Below, in pieces: positions 1 through 8,710 of a DNA stretch of 64,000 nt. Made by a program: the position numbers and the translations under genes. The notes under the pieces were generated by a model. The model had not been told where the DNA came from, made no database searches, and saw only the letters and a list, made by a program, of their open reading frames with translations. The first letter of the stretch is position 1. Every line of letters begins with the position of its first letter. Origin of the DNA: Rhizobium mesosinicum (lineage in GTDB: Bacteria > Pseudomonadota > Alphaproteobacteria > Rhizobiales > Rhizobiaceae); contig NZ_JAEUAK010000001.1 in the NCBI RefSeq assembly GCF_019511345.1, positions 558,001 through 622,000 of the forward strand, read 5' to 3'.

Positions 1-2
1 CG

Positions 3-275
3 CTGGCCGCCAGCTATTACGACGCACTCGAAATGATCAAGACCGACAAGGACAAGTCCTTTGAGATCATGGGCAAGGATGTGAAGCAGTCCGGCAAGGA
101 AGTCGGAGAATCGGCCGCCTATCTCGAATGGCAGGACAAGGCCGCGGCCCAGAACTTCTTCAAGACCACCTTCAAGAGCTTCAATGAAGAAGCAGCAGAT
201 CTTCTGCTGCAGGCTGGCGTCATCAAGGCAAAACCGGACCTTTCGACGCTCGCCGACCCTTCCTTCATTCAATAA
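3..275 (+). CDS. ABC transporter solute-binding protein, NitT/TauT type (C-terminal part)
   Basis: This is the last 90 codons of a gene whose start lies before the window, in a frame open from base 3. The fragment is helical and ends in DPSFIQ. It has too few diagnostic residues to identify alone. The role comes from context: it sits just upstream of a permease and ATPase of the sulfonate/nitrate/taurine family, in the usual binding-protein, permease, ATPase order, so it is most likely the periplasmic ligand-binding component. The substrate cannot be told. A strong stem-loop follows its stop codon. Confidence 0.6.
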   Translation: MAASYYDALEMIKTDKDKSFEIMGKDVKQSGKEVGESAAYLEWQDKAAAQNFFKTTFKSFNEEAADLLLQAGVIKAKPDLSTLADPSFIQ

Positions 276-290
276 CAGGCATAAATGCCG

Positions 291-314
291 GGGAGCGCCC
301 ACGCGAGCGCTCCC
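291..314 (+). terminator. Intercistronic stem-loop after solute-binding protein gene
   Basis: The 8-base arms GGGAGCGC (291-298) and GCGCTCCC (307-314) are perfectly complementary around an 8-base loop and are followed by TGTTTT. The hairpin lies between the binding-protein stop and the permease start at 336. This position fits partial termination or 3' mRNA stabilisation, which would give more binding protein than membrane components. It also argues against translation starting at the in-frame ATG at 285, because that start would put the stem-loop inside the coding region. Confidence 0.6.
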
Positions 315-335
315 TGTTTTCCGGCAAGGCACCGC

Positions 336-1109
336 ATGCGTCCACTTCAACCTATCAGCTCGGGCACCCGGCTGCTCTTCGGCTTGTTATTCTTCATCCT
401 CTTCTTCGCGGCCTGGGGCTGCGCAACCCTCGGCGGCTATGTATCGAAGACTTTTCTCGCCGATCCGATCACCATGGTACGGGACGGCTATGACCTGCTC
501 GTCAACCAGGGTTTCCTCTTCGATATCGGCATGACAGTCTGGCGCGTCGTTGGCGGCTTCATCCTCTCGGCGCTGGTCGCTGTGCCACTCGGTATCCTGA
601 TGGGCGCCTACAAGCCGGTCGAGGCATTGCTCGAACCCTTCGTCTCCTTCGCGCGCTACCTGCCGGCATCCGCCTTCGTCCCGCTGCTCATCCTGTGGGC
701 CGGCATCGGCGAGACGCAGAAGCTGCTCGTCATCTTCATAGGCGCGGTTTTCCAGATCGTTCTCATGGTTGCGGTTGCCGTTTCCGGCACCCGCCGCGAT
801 CTCGTCGAGGCCGCCTATACGCTCGGCGCCCGAGATCGCGGGGTCGTGCGCCGCGTGCTCATTCCGGCAAACGCGCCCGATATCGCAGAGATCCTGCGCC
901 TGGTACTCGGATGGGCGTGGACCTATGTCATCGTCGCCGAACTGATCGGGGCATCGTCCGGCATCGGCTACATGATCATCAACAGCCAGGCATTGCTTGC
1001 GACCGGGCAGATCATTTTCGGCATCATCGTCATCGGCCTGATCGGGCTCATTTCCGACTTCGCCTTCAAATGGCTGAACCGCTGGCTGTTTGCGTGGAGA
1101 CTGGCATGA
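336..1109 (+). CDS. ABC transporter permease, SsuC/TauC family
   Basis: A membrane protein of 257 residues with about six hydrophobic segments. Its cytoplasmic loop, EAAYTLGARDRGVVRRVLIPANAPDI, carries the EAA-type motif that contacts the ATPase, as in NitT/TauT-family permeases (binding-protein-dependent transport inner-membrane component). An in-frame ATG at 285 would add 17 residues, but that stretch is encoded by a stem-loop and is not membrane-like, so I take 336. The stop overlaps the ATPase start (ATGA, 1106-1109), which indicates translational coupling. It forms the transmembrane channel of an importer for an unknown small anion or sulfonate-like solute. Confidence 0.85.
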   Translation: MRPLQPISSGTRLLFGLLFFILFFAAWGCATLGGYVSKTFLADPITMVRDGYDLLVNQGFLFDIGMTVWRVVGGFILSALVAVPLGILMGAYKPVEALLEPFVSFARYLPASAFVPLLILWAGIGETQKLLVIFIGAVFQIVLMVAVAVSGTRRDLVEAAYTLGARDRGVVRRVLIPANAPDIAEILRLVLGWAWTYVIVAELIGASSGIGYMIINSQALLATGQIIFGIIVIGLIGLISDFAFKWLNRWLFAWRLA

Positions 1110-1891
1110 GCGAACTCGTCATCAGGGGCGTCAGCCGCACCTTTCCCGGCGTACGCGGCGGACAGCCGACACTTGCCTTGCAGCCGACCGATCTCGATAT
1201 CCCCAAGAACGACTTCGTGACCGTGCTTGGCCCCTCCGGCTGCGGAAAATCGACGCTGCTGCGCATCATCGCCGGTCTCGACTTCCCCTCGACCGGCACG
1301 GTCACGCTGGAAGGGCGCGACGTGAAGGGACCAGGCGCCGACCGCGGCATGGTCTTTCAATCCTATACGCTTTTTCCATGGCTGACGGTGCGCGACAACA
1401 TTGCCTTCGGCCTGCGTGAAAAGGGCATGGCGGAGAAGGAAAAGAACGAGATCGTCGCAAGCTATGTCGCCAAGGTCGGCTTGCGGGGCTTTGAAAATCA
1501 TTGGCCCAAACAACTCTCCGGCGGCATGCAGCAAAGAACCGCGATTGCCCGCGCGCTTGCCAACAATCCTAAGATCCTGCTGCTCGACGAGCCCTTTGGC
1601 GCGCTCGACAACCAGACGCGCGGCCTCATGCAGGAATTGCTGCTCGGCATCTGGGAACGGGAGCAGAAAACCGTGATCTTCGTCACGCATGACATCGAAG
1701 AAGCCGTCTTCATGGCATCACGCGTCGTCACCATGACGGCACGTCCCGGAAAGATCAAATCGATCACGCCGGTCAATCTTCCGCATCCGCGCCATTATAC
1801 GATCAAGGCGAGCCCGGAATTTTCAGAGCTGCGCCTCAAGCTGACGGAAGACATTCGCAGCGAAGCGATTGCGGCTGCCGAGCACGGATAA
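1106..1891 (+). CDS. ABC transporter ATP-binding protein, SsuB/TauB family
   Basis: This 261-residue ATPase drives the importer encoded with it. Walker A is GPSGCGKST (about residues 42-50), the Q-loop region is VFQSYTLFPW, the signature is LSGGMQQ, Walker B is ILLLDEPFGALD, and the switch histidine lies in VTHDIEEAV. The QSYTLFPW and EEAVFMASRVVTM segments are typical of the SsuB/TauB/NrtD family. The start is fixed by the ATGA overlap with the permease. It is the last gene of this operon; the next gene is convergent on the opposite strand and begins 25 bases after the stop. Confidence 0.9.
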   Translation: MSELVIRGVSRTFPGVRGGQPTLALQPTDLDIPKNDFVTVLGPSGCGKSTLLRIIAGLDFPSTGTVTLEGRDVKGPGADRGMVFQSYTLFPWLTVRDNIAFGLREKGMAEKEKNEIVASYVAKVGLRGFENHWPKQLSGGMQQRTAIARALANNPKILLLDEPFGALDNQTRGLMQELLLGIWEREQKTVIFVTHDIEEAVFMASRVVTMTARPGKIKSITPVNLPHPRHYTIKASPEFSELRLKLTEDIRSEAIAAAEHG

Positions 1892-1916
1892 CCGCTGACT
1901 TCCATATACAACTGAC

Positions 1917-2672
1917 CTATTCCTCAAAAACCTTACCGCTGCGCGTTTCCAACCGATAGCGGTTTCCGGGATAGACAAGGCGCGCCATGGACACGACCTG
2001 GCTGGCCGACCAGGTGCGGCGACGGATGGCAAGGCATGGCTCATTCTGCAGAATGGTCAGGAGCTTGCACTCCCAGGTCCGCGGCGTCACCGCCTCGACG
2101 ATATGTTCCGAACCACTCAAGGGGGCAGCCGCCGTCAGATAGGCATTCGGCGTCAGCGTCGAAAAATCTTGCGCCAGATAGTTGGGGGCGGCTTGCGGAT
2201 TGACGAAGCGGTCCTCGATCTGAACCGGCACGCCGTTCTCGCTGTGGACGATCAGCGAATGGAAAACAGGCGCGCCGATATCGAGCTCCAAGGCGTCTGC
2301 AATGTCGGGAGAGGCCGTCTCTTCGGCCAAAACAATCACACTTGCCTTGTGAGCATGGCCGCGCTCGGCGATCTCGTCGGCAATGTTGCGCACCTCGAAA
2401 AGCGCCGAATGCCCCTTGCGTTCGGCCACGAAGGATCCGACGCCCTGAATGCGCACGAGCTCGCCTTCATTCGCCAGCTCCCGCAGCGCCCGGTTGGCAG
2501 TCATCTTGGAAACGCCGAGCTCCACCACCAGCTCGTTTTCAGAGGGGACGCGATGGCGCGGAGGCCATTCACCGCTGCGGATCCGGTCGAGAATAACCTG
2601 CTTGACGCCGGCATAAAGCGGGGCACTATCGTTTTCCGCCAACTCGCGCTTCATCTCGTTGGGACGCTTCAT
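1917..2672 (-). CDS. GntR-family transcriptional regulator, HutC subfamily
   Basis: A 251-residue regulator. Residues 1-75 form the winged helix-turn-helix, with the GntR hallmark VPSENELVVELGVSKMTANRALRELANEG. The rest is a UTRA ligand domain (IEDRFVNPQAAPNYLAQDF, then a C-terminal RRRTWSASQVVSMARLVYPGNRYRLETR) as in HutC histidine-utilisation repressors. It is divergent from the amino-acid ABC importer, the lyase and the oxidase at 2863-8676 and most likely represses them until a histidine- or urocanate-like metabolite binds. No hutU, hutI or hutG genes lie nearby, so the effector may be a different imidazole or N-methyl amino acid. Confidence 0.85.
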   Translation of the reverse strand: MKRPNEMKRELAENDSAPLYAGVKQVILDRIRSGEWPPRHRVPSENELVVELGVSKMTANRALRELANEGELVRIQGVGSFVAERKGHSALFEVRNIADEIAERGHAHKASVIVLAEETASPDIADALELDIGAPVFHSLIVHSENGVPVQIEDRFVNPQAAPNYLAQDFSTLTPNAYLTAAAPLSGSEHIVEAVTPRTWECKLLTILQNEPCLAIRRRTWSASQVVSMARLVYPGNRYRLETRSGKVFEE

Positions 2673-2723
2673 TGCCTATTCCCTTTGCAAAGATGGAATC
2701 TGCCTCTTAATCCGACTTTCCTC

Positions 2724-2751
2724 TTGCATATCACAAAATTTTTCATATGGT
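2724..2751 (+). promoter_or_regulatory. Candidate sigma70-type promoter of the amino-acid importer operon
   Basis: TTGCAT (2724-2729) and TATGGT (2746-2751) are separated by 16 bases in an AT-rich patch between the divergent regulator and binding-protein genes. The following CCCTATACAACC could belong to a HutC-type operator, but I see no clear palindrome. This is weak evidence based on spacing and composition only. Confidence 0.3.
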
Positions 2752-2862
2752 ACCCTATACAACCTGCCGATCTGAAACTGAATAGTGGATCAAGGCGGGC
2801 AAGCCGGCGAAGATCGGCATTCATGCCGCAAGGTCTGTCCAATCTCAGAGGAGATCACATTA

Positions 2863-3702
2863 ATGAAGCTCAGCACTGCTCTTCTTTCCTGCGCGATGAC
2901 GGTAGCCGCCTTTGGCCCGGCCGCCGCCAAGGACTGGACGAAGGCGACCATCACGCTCGAAGGCGCCTACGCTCCCTGGAACCTCACCAATGCCGACGGC
3001 ACGCTCGGAGGCTTCGAACCGGAACTCGCCAAGGTGCTCTGCGAACGCGCCAAGATCGAATGCACGCTGGTCGCCTCCGACTGGGATGGCATGATCCCGG
3101 CGTTGAATGCCGGTAAGTTCGACGTCATCATGGATGCGCTTTCGATCACCGATGAGCGCAAGCAGGTCATCGACTTCACCGTCCCCTATGCTGCGACACC
3201 GGCCGCCTTCGCCACCGCCAAGGATAGCCCGCTTGCCAACGCTTCCGGCACCGGCACAACGATCAAGATGACGCCCGGGCAGACCGGCGTGAAGGAAATC
3301 GAAGCCCTGAAGGAAGCCTTCAAGGGCAAGACGATCGGTATCCAGGCGGCAACGGTCTATGCAAAGTTCGTCTATGACAATTTCGGCAGCATCGCCGAAA
3401 TCCGCGAATATAAGACCGGAGCTGACCGCGATCTCGACCTGCAGAACGGTCGTATCGATCTCGGCTTCGACGATGCTGTCTACTTCAACAACGCCTTCGA
3501 AGCCGCCAATGGCGCACTGACCTTCACCGGTCCGGAAATCGCCGGCTCGATCTGGGGTGAAGGCGAAGGCCTCGGCATCCGCAAGGCCGATACGGATCTG
3601 CGCGACAAGTTCAGCGAAGCGATAAAGTCCGCACTTGCAGACGGCACCGTCAAGAACCTTTCCATGAAGTGGTTCAAGGTCGACGTCAGCCCGCAGAACT
3701 GA
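2863..3702 (+). CDS. Polar amino-acid ABC transporter, periplasmic binding protein (family 3)
   Basis: A 279-residue protein with a signal peptide of about 22 residues (ending AAA, then KDW). The mature part has the family-3 layout: GAYAPWNLTNADGTLGGFEPELAK near the N-terminus, then SDWDGMIPALNAGKFDVIMDALSITDERKQVIDFTVPY, the lysine/arginine/ornithine/histidine-type ligand motif. It delivers an amino-acid-like ligand to the permease pair downstream. AGAGGAGA lies 8 bases before the ATG and supports this start. A perfect 11-base stem-loop follows the stop. Context with a HutC-like regulator and a histidine-lyase homologue suggests a histidine-like or betaine-like substrate, but the sequence does not prove it. 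Confidence 0.9.
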   Translation: MKLSTALLSCAMTVAAFGPAAAKDWTKATITLEGAYAPWNLTNADGTLGGFEPELAKVLCERAKIECTLVASDWDGMIPALNAGKFDVIMDALSITDERKQVIDFTVPYAATPAAFATAKDSPLANASGTGTTIKMTPGQTGVKEIEALKEAFKGKTIGIQAATVYAKFVYDNFGSIAEIREYKTGADRDLDLQNGRIDLGFDDAVYFNNAFEAANGALTFTGPEIAGSIWGEGEGLGIRKADTDLRDKFSEAIKSALADGTVKNLSMKWFKVDVSPQN

Positions 3703-3723
3703 GCTTTCAGCAGAAAGCCGTTC

Positions 3724-3754
3724 CGTGGTCTCCGCTTTCTGATCGGAGACCACG
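3724..3754 (+). terminator. Intercistronic stem-loop after solute-binding protein gene
   Basis: The arms CGTGGTCTCCG (3724-3734) and CGGAGACCACG (3744-3754) form a perfect 11-base stem with a 9-base loop, followed by TGCTATTCTG. It lies in the gap between the binding protein and the first permease. There is no long U-run, so attenuation or mRNA 3'-end protection is likelier than full termination. Confidence 0.65.
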
Positions 3755-3802
3755 TGCTATTCTGACCCCGTCGTGATGACGAAGACAGCGCTGGGAAGGC
3801 CC

Positions 3803-4528
3803 ATGGCGACACTCGAACTCATTGGTTTCGGTTCAACCGGATGGGGAGCGTTCCTCCTCCTCGGTGCGTTGCTCACGCTTTGCGTAACCGCCACGGCGCT
3901 CGCGATTGGCGCGGTACTCGGTGCGATCATCGCAGCCGCGAAGCTCTCAGGCAACGTCGTGCTCACCACGATCGGCCATGTCTATACCACGGTCTTCCGG
4001 GGTGTACCGGAGCTGCTGATCATCTATCTCATCTATTTTGGCGGCTCTTCGGCAGTGACCGCGATCGGCCAGTCGGTGGGCTATGAAGGTTTCCTCGGTC
4101 TGCCGTCCTTTGCCGCCGGTGCCCTTGCCGTCGGCATCATCTCCGGCGCCTATCAGGCGGAAGTCTATCGTGGCGCCTATCTTGCCATTTCCAAGGGCGA
4201 ACTTGAGGCCGCCTCGGCAATCGGCATGCATCGTGGCCTCAGGTTTCGCCGCATTGTCATCCCGCAGGTCCTGCGCCTTGCCATTCCCGGCCTCGGCAAT
4301 GTCTGGCAGTTAAGCTTGAAGGACTCGGCGCTGATTTCAGTTACCGGCCTTGCCGAGCTGATGCGATCGAGCCAGGTTGCCGCCGGTTCGACCCGGCAAT
4401 ATTTCCTCTTCTACATCGTCGGCGGCGCGCTCTATCTGATCCTGACCAGCCTGTCGGACCGCGTCTTCAACGGCGCCGAGCGCAAGGCCAATCGCAGTAT
4501 GCCGGCTTCGGCCATGGGCCAGGCATAG
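3803..4528 (+). CDS. Amino-acid ABC transporter permease, HisQ-type
   Basis: A 241-residue polytopic membrane protein. It has the HisMQ-family loop (GAYQAEVYRGAYLAISKGELEAASAIGMHRGLRFRRIVIPQVLRLAIPGLGNVW) that docks onto the ATPase. The upstream ATG at 3773 would add ten residues (MMTKTALGRP). The ATG at 3803 follows GGGAAGG with short spacing and starts directly with the membrane domain, so I prefer it, without certainty. It pairs with the permease at 4538 to form the heterodimeric channel. Confidence 0.85.
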   Translation: MATLELIGFGSTGWGAFLLLGALLTLCVTATALAIGAVLGAIIAAAKLSGNVVLTTIGHVYTTVFRGVPELLIIYLIYFGGSSAVTAIGQSVGYEGFLGLPSFAAGALAVGIISGAYQAEVYRGAYLAISKGELEAASAIGMHRGLRFRRIVIPQVLRLAIPGLGNVWQLSLKDSALISVTGLAELMRSSQVAAGSTRQYFLFYIVGGALYLILTSLSDRVFNGAERKANRSMPASAMGQA

Positions 4529-4537
4529 GAGGAGCAG

Positions 4538-5242
4538 ATGGATATCGCCTTCCTCTCCAGCACCATGGTCACGCTCTTGAAAGCCGTGCCGACGACGCTG
4601 ATCCTGTTCTTCCTGTCGATCTTCTTCGGCGGGTTGCTGGCACTCATCATCGTCACCATGCGCGTCAGCGGCAATCCGATCCTCTCCAGCTTCGCCAAGG
4701 GCTATATCTTCGTCTTCCGCGGCTCGCCGCTCTTGATCCAGATGTTTCTGGTCTTTTACGGTCTCGCCCAGTTCAGTACCATCCGCAGCTCCTTTCTCTG
4801 GCCTTTCCTGCGCGAGCCGATGGTCTGCGCGATTCTTTCTCTGGCGCTCTGCACTGCCGGTTATTCCGCAGAGATCTTCCGCGGCGGCATCCGCGCCGTC
4901 TCGCCGAAGGAAATCGAGGCGGCCCGCGCCATCGGCATGTCCGGCTTCCTGATGGTGCGCCGTATCCTGGCCCCGATCGCTTTCCGACACGCGCTGCCAG
5001 CCTATTCGACCGAGATCGTGCTGATGATGAAGTCGACCGCGCTCGCCAGCCTCGTAACGGTCTGGGAAGTAACGGGTGTGGCACAGCGACTGATCTCGCA
5101 GACTTACCGCACAATGGAGGTCTTCCTATGTGCTGCCATCATCTACCTCGTTTTGAATTTCATCATCCTGCAGGCCATGTCCCTGCTTGAATACTGGCTG
5201 TCCCGACATCGCCGCGCCATTCCGCCGGCGCTGAAGGCCTGA
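4538..5242 (+). CDS. Amino-acid ABC transporter permease, HisM-type
   Basis: A 234-residue membrane protein and second half of the HisQM-like channel. The conserved loop is [74 protein letters not shown], a close fit to HisM/ArtM-type permeases. AGGAGGAG stands just before the ATG. It begins nine bases after the preceding permease, in one operon. Confidence 0.9.
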   Translation: MDIAFLSSTMVTLLKAVPTTLILFFLSIFFGGLLALIIVTMRVSGNPILSSFAKGYIFVFRGSPLLIQMFLVFYGLAQFSTIRSSFLWPFLREPMVCAILSLALCTAGYSAEIFRGGIRAVSPKEIEAARAIGMSGFLMVRRILAPIAFRHALPAYSTEIVLMMKSTALASLVTVWEVTGVAQRLISQTYRTMEVFLCAAIIYLVLNFIILQAMSLLEYWLSRHRRAIPPALKA

Positions 5243-5268
5243 CCCGACTGAACGTGATTGGAGCTTCC

Positions 5269-6045
5269 ATGCCCGGCGTAACCCGACTTTCGGTCCGCAA
5301 TATCAGAAAGAGCTTCGGCACCCACGAGGTGCTGCGCGGCATATCGCTCGATGCTGAAGATGGCGATGTGATTTCGCTGCTCGGCGCTTCCGGCTCCGGC
5401 AAATCCACCTTCCTGCGCTGCATCAACCTGCTGGAGATCGCGTCCGATGGCGAGATCTGGGTCGACGGCGAACATATCCAGATGATCCACAAGAACGGCA
5501 AGACAAAGCCGGCGAGCCAGAAGCAGGTCGACCATATCCGCTCCGAACTCGGCATGGTCTTCCAGTCCTTCAATCTGTGGTCCCATATGACCATCCTGCA
5601 GAATGTCATCGAAGGACCGGTCCATGTCTTGAAACGGCCGCGGGCCGAATGCATTGCCGAAGCAGAAGCGCTCCTCGAAAAGGTTGGCATCGCCGACAAG
5701 CGCCACGCCTACCCGGCGCATCTCTCCGGCGGCCAGCAGCAGCGTGCAGCGATTGCCCGCGCGCTCGCCATGAAGCCGAAGGTCATGCTGTTCGACGAGC
5801 CGACATCAGCACTCGACCCGGAACTGGTCGGCGAAGTGCTGCGTGTCATGCGCGCGCTTGCCGAAGAAGGCATGACCATGCTCGTCGTCACCCACGAAAT
5901 GAGCTTTGCCCGCAACGTCTCCAACCGCGTCGTCTTCATGCGCGAAGGGCTGGTCGAAAGCAGCGGAGCGCCGGACGAGATGTTCGGCGGCGGCGCATCA
6001 CCAGCCTTCCGCCAGTTCATCGGCCATTTCGGAAGCGGACAATGA
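5269..6045 (+). CDS. Amino-acid ABC transporter ATP-binding protein, HisP/GlnQ-type
   Basis: A 258-residue ATPase. Walker A is GASGSGKST (about 39-47), the Q-loop is [13 protein letters not shown], the signature is [15 protein letters not shown], Walker B is [16 protein letters not shown], and the switch His is in VTHEMSFAR. The insertion before the Q-loop ([21 protein letters not shown]) is the one seen in HisP and OccP/NocP-type ATPases. A GTG at 5254 would add five residues, but TGGAG precedes the ATG at 5269 at good spacing. The stop overlaps the next start (ATGA), coupling it to the lyase homologue. Confidence 0.9.
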   Translation: MPGVTRLSVRNIRKSFGTHEVLRGISLDAEDGDVISLLGASGSGKSTFLRCINLLEIASDGEIWVDGEHIQMIHKNGKTKPASQKQVDHIRSELGMVFQSFNLWSHMTILQNVIEGPVHVLKRPRAECIAEAEALLEKVGIADKRHAYPAHLSGGQQQRAAIARALAMKPKVMLFDEPTSALDPELVGEVLRVMRALAEEGMTMLVVTHEMSFARNVSNRVVFMREGLVESSGAPDEMFGGGASPAFRQFIGHFGSGQ

Positions 6046-7535
6046 CCATCACCATCGATCGGGTTGCCGGCTGGCGCGATATCGCTGATGTGGCCGAGGG
6101 CGAAACGCTTGCCCTGTCGCAGGCGGCATGGGATCGCATTAGCAACGCAAGCCGAATCGTCGAGCGGATCGTCGAGACCGGTGTCAGGGCCTATGGCATC
6201 AATACCGGCGTCGGCGCGCTATCAGATACGGTGGTCGACAGAGCGTCCCAAAGCCGGCTGTCGCGCAACATCCTCCTCAGCCATGCCGTTGGCGTCGGCG
6301 AGTTGCTGGCGCCGCGAGAGGTGCGTGCAATCATAGCCGCGCAGATCGCCAATTTTGCCCATGGTCATTCCGGCGTGCGCCCCGAAATCGTCCGCCATCT
6401 CGCCACGTTTCTCGAAAAGGGCTGCATTCCCGATGTTCCCTCCAAGGGTTCGGCGGGATACCTCACCCATAATGCCCACAATGCGCTGGTCCTGATCGGT
6501 GAAGGCAGCGCCCGCGTCAAGGGCAGGCCTATGAACGGCCGCGATGCGCTTACCGCCATCGGCCTCGAGCCTTTGGTGCTCGGTGCCAAGGAGGGCCTGA
6601 GCCTCGTCAACGGCACGACCTGCGCGACAGGGCTTGCAAGCGTTGCGCTCGCACGTGCCGAGCGGCTGCTCAACTGGGCCGACGCGATCGCAGCACTGAC
6701 GCTTGAAGCCGCCGGCTGCCAGATGGCGGCCTTCGATGCAACTGTTCTTGCCCTGCGTCCCTCCAAGGGCATCGCCAACGTCGGAGCTTCGCTGCGCGCC
6801 CGGCTTTCCGGCAGCGGACTGATATCGGCCGCGCTCGGCAAACGGACACAGGATGCGCTGAGCCTTCGCGCGATCCCGCATGCCCATGGCGCAGCACGCG
6901 ATGTCTTTGATGTCTCGGCCCTCGTCGTCGATCAGGAGCTTACCTCCGTCACCGACAATCCCGCCGTTTCAGGCACGCCCGAGAAGCCGGTCGTCTCCTC
7001 CGAAGCCCATGCGGTTGCTCCCGCTCTTGCACAGGCCGCCGACAGTCTTGCGACGGCGCTTGCGCAGATCTCCGCCATGAGCGAGCGGCGCACGGACCGT
7101 CTCGTCAATCCGCTAGTGAGCGGTCTGCCGCCGTTTCTCGCAAGCGATGCGGGCAGCAATTCCGGCTTCATGATCGCTCAGTATACGGCCGCAGCCCTTG
7201 CCAATGAGAACCGGCGGCTTGCAGCACCAGCTTCGACCGATGGCGGCATAACATCCGGCCTGCAGGAAGATTTCCTGGCGCATCCGACCGCAGCCGCCAA
7301 CAAGCTTCTCGCGCTGATCGACAATGCCGAGTACATCATGGCGATCGAATTGATGGCTGCGGCGCAGGCTCACGAATTTCTTGTTGGTATCGCCCAGAGG
7401 GCGGCTGGTACGGATGTGATCTATCAGGCCGTACGCGCCGTCGTTTCTCCCTATTCCGACGACAGGCCGCTGTCGCGCGACATCGAGGCTCTGCGCGCAC
7501 TGGTCCGCGAGACTGCGGCTCCGGCAATTCCCTGA
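6042..7535 (+). CDS. Histidine ammonia-lyase superfamily protein lacking the MIO triad
   Basis: A 497-residue protein, full length for the family and collinear with HutH: YGINTGVG (51-58), LSHAVGVGE (79-87), EGLSLVNGT (184-192), QDALSLR (270-276), TDNP (304-307) and LQEDF (407-411). In ammonia-lyases, Ala-Ser-Gly in KGSVGASGDLAPLAH cyclises to the MIO electrophile. Here residues 135-146 read [12 protein letters not shown], three residues shorter, with no Ala-Ser-Gly. The tyrosine of the usual YSLRC is leucine, and PQV is PHA. Chemistry by MIO is therefore impossible. Ergothionase, which eliminates trimethylamine from ergothioneine, is to my knowledge a superfamily member with a different mode of substrate activation, so a betaine-type or other elimination is a reasonable guess. 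It is coupled to the amino-acid ATPase (ATGA overlap) and is followed by a flavin oxidase. Confidence 0.8.
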   Translation: MTITIDRVAGWRDIADVAEGETLALSQAAWDRISNASRIVERIVETGVRAYGINTGVGALSDTVVDRASQSRLSRNILLSHAVGVGELLAPREVRAIIAAQIANFAHGHSGVRPEIVRHLATFLEKGCIPDVPSKGSAGYLTHNAHNALVLIGEGSARVKGRPMNGRDALTAIGLEPLVLGAKEGLSLVNGTTCATGLASVALARAERLLNWADAIAALTLEAAGCQMAAFDATVLALRPSKGIANVGASLRARLSGSGLISAALGKRTQDALSLRAIPHAHGAARDVFDVSALVVDQELTSVTDNPAVSGTPEKPVVSSEAHAVAPALAQAADSLATALAQISAMSERRTDRLVNPLVSGLPPFLASDAGSNSGFMIAQYTAAALANENRRLAAPASTDGGITSGLQEDFLAHPTAAANKLLALIDNAEYIMAIELMAAAQAHEFLVGIAQRAAGTDVIYQAVRAVVSPYSDDRPLSRDIEALRALVRETAAPAIP

Positions 7536-7545
7536 GGAGACTTCA

Positions 7546-8676
7546 ATGACCGCTCGCTTCGACGTCGCCGTTGTCGGCCTCGGCGCCATGGGGAGTGCCG
7601 CGCTCGCCTTTCTTGCCGCCCGCGGTGTCAAGGCGATCGGTTTCGATGCCTATTTTCCGGCCCATGCGCTGAGTTCTTCGCATGGCGACAGCCGCCTCAT
7701 TCGGCTCGGCTATTTCGAAGACCCGTCCTATGTGCCGCTTCTCAAGCGCGCCTATCAGAACTGGCGGTCGCTTGAGGCGCGCCTACGCACCGATATCCTG
7801 ACGATAACAGGCGTGCTGCAGATCGGCGCGCCCGACGGCAAGATCGTCTCCGGCACGCGCTCCTCCTGTGAGCTGCACGGACTTGCCCACGAAGCGCTCG
7901 ACAAAGCAGAAATGGCCCGCCGCTTTCCGGCCTTCCAGCTCGATGACCACGAGATTGGCCTGCTTGATCCGCAGGGCGGCTATCTTCGTCCCGAAGCCGC
8001 AGTCATGGGCTACCTGAAACTTGCTGCCGAGGACGGCGCGGTGCTGCACTTCGGCGAAAAGGTGACGGCAGTCGAGCCTGATGATGCCGGTGTCACCATT
8101 GTTTCGGACACCGGCCAGTATCGCGTAAAAAAGATCGTGGTAGCGACCGGATCCTGGATTGCCGAACTTGTGCCGCAGCTCAGAAGGGCCGCCGTGCCGA
8201 TCCGCCAGGTGGTCGCGTGGTATCAGCCGCAGGATGGCTTCGCGACGCAGCCGCAGCGCATGCCGTGCTTCCTGCGGGACGAGGGTGCGGAGGGCTCCTA
8301 TTTCGGTTTCCCGGCAATCGGTGTCGATGGCGTGAAGATCGGCAGACACGCACATTTCCGCGAACCGATCGATCCCAATCAACCGAACCCGCCCGTCAAC
8401 GAAGCCGACCTGGCCCTGCTCGACGGGTTTATCAGAAAGCGCGTTCCAGGCGCAGCCGGCCTTCGCGTGAAGGCAACGACCTGCCGTTATACGATGTTGC
8501 CAAGCGAGGATTTTCTTCTCGACCACATGCCTGGCGAGAAGAACGTTGTCGTCGCCTCACCCTGCTCCGGCCACGGCTTCAAGTTCACGAGCGTCATCGG
8601 CGAAATCCTGGCGGATCTTGCCATCGATGGACAGACCGACTTGCCCATCGACGCATTTTCCTTTGCCAGAATCTGA
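7546..8676 (+). CDS. FAD-dependent oxidase, monomeric sarcosine / N-methyltryptophan oxidase family
   Basis: A 376-residue DAO-family flavoprotein. It has a dinucleotide-binding GLGAMG (11-16), the MSOX/MTOX motif SSSHGDSR (43-50), a Cys in TTCRYT (about 313) at the position that carries covalent FAD in monomeric sarcosine oxidase, and the active-site segment SPCSGHGFKF. Such enzymes oxidise N-methyl amino acids with release of formaldehyde and H2O2. It starts 10 bases after the lyase homologue, preceded by GAGGAG, and ends the operon. Together with the lyase homologue and importer it suggests breakdown of an N-methylated amino acid or betaine. The substrate is unknown. Confidence 0.85.
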   Translation: MTARFDVAVVGLGAMGSAALAFLAARGVKAIGFDAYFPAHALSSSHGDSRLIRLGYFEDPSYVPLLKRAYQNWRSLEARLRTDILTITGVLQIGAPDGKIVSGTRSSCELHGLAHEALDKAEMARRFPAFQLDDHEIGLLDPQGGYLRPEAAVMGYLKLAAEDGAVLHFGEKVTAVEPDDAGVTIVSDTGQYRVKKIVVATGSWIAELVPQLRRAAVPIRQVVAWYQPQDGFATQPQRMPCFLRDEGAEGSYFGFPAIGVDGVKIGRHAHFREPIDPNQPNPPVNEADLALLDGFIRKRVPGAAGLRVKATTCRYTMLPSEDFLLDHMPGEKNVVVASPCSGHGFKFTSVIGEILADLAIDGQTDLPIDAFSFARI

Positions 8677-8710
8677 ATCGGTTCCCGTGGCCGTCAGAAG
8701 CTGACGATGA

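Noticed and set aside
285-335. Earlier in-frame ATG for the SsuC/TauC permease
   Set aside because: The added 17 residues are encoded by the intercistronic stem-loop and are not membrane-like; the ATG at 336 is better.
6042-7535. Ordinary histidine ammonia-lyase (HutH)
   Set aside because: The MIO-forming Ala-Ser-Gly is absent and no other hut genes are present, so the standard annotation would be misleading.
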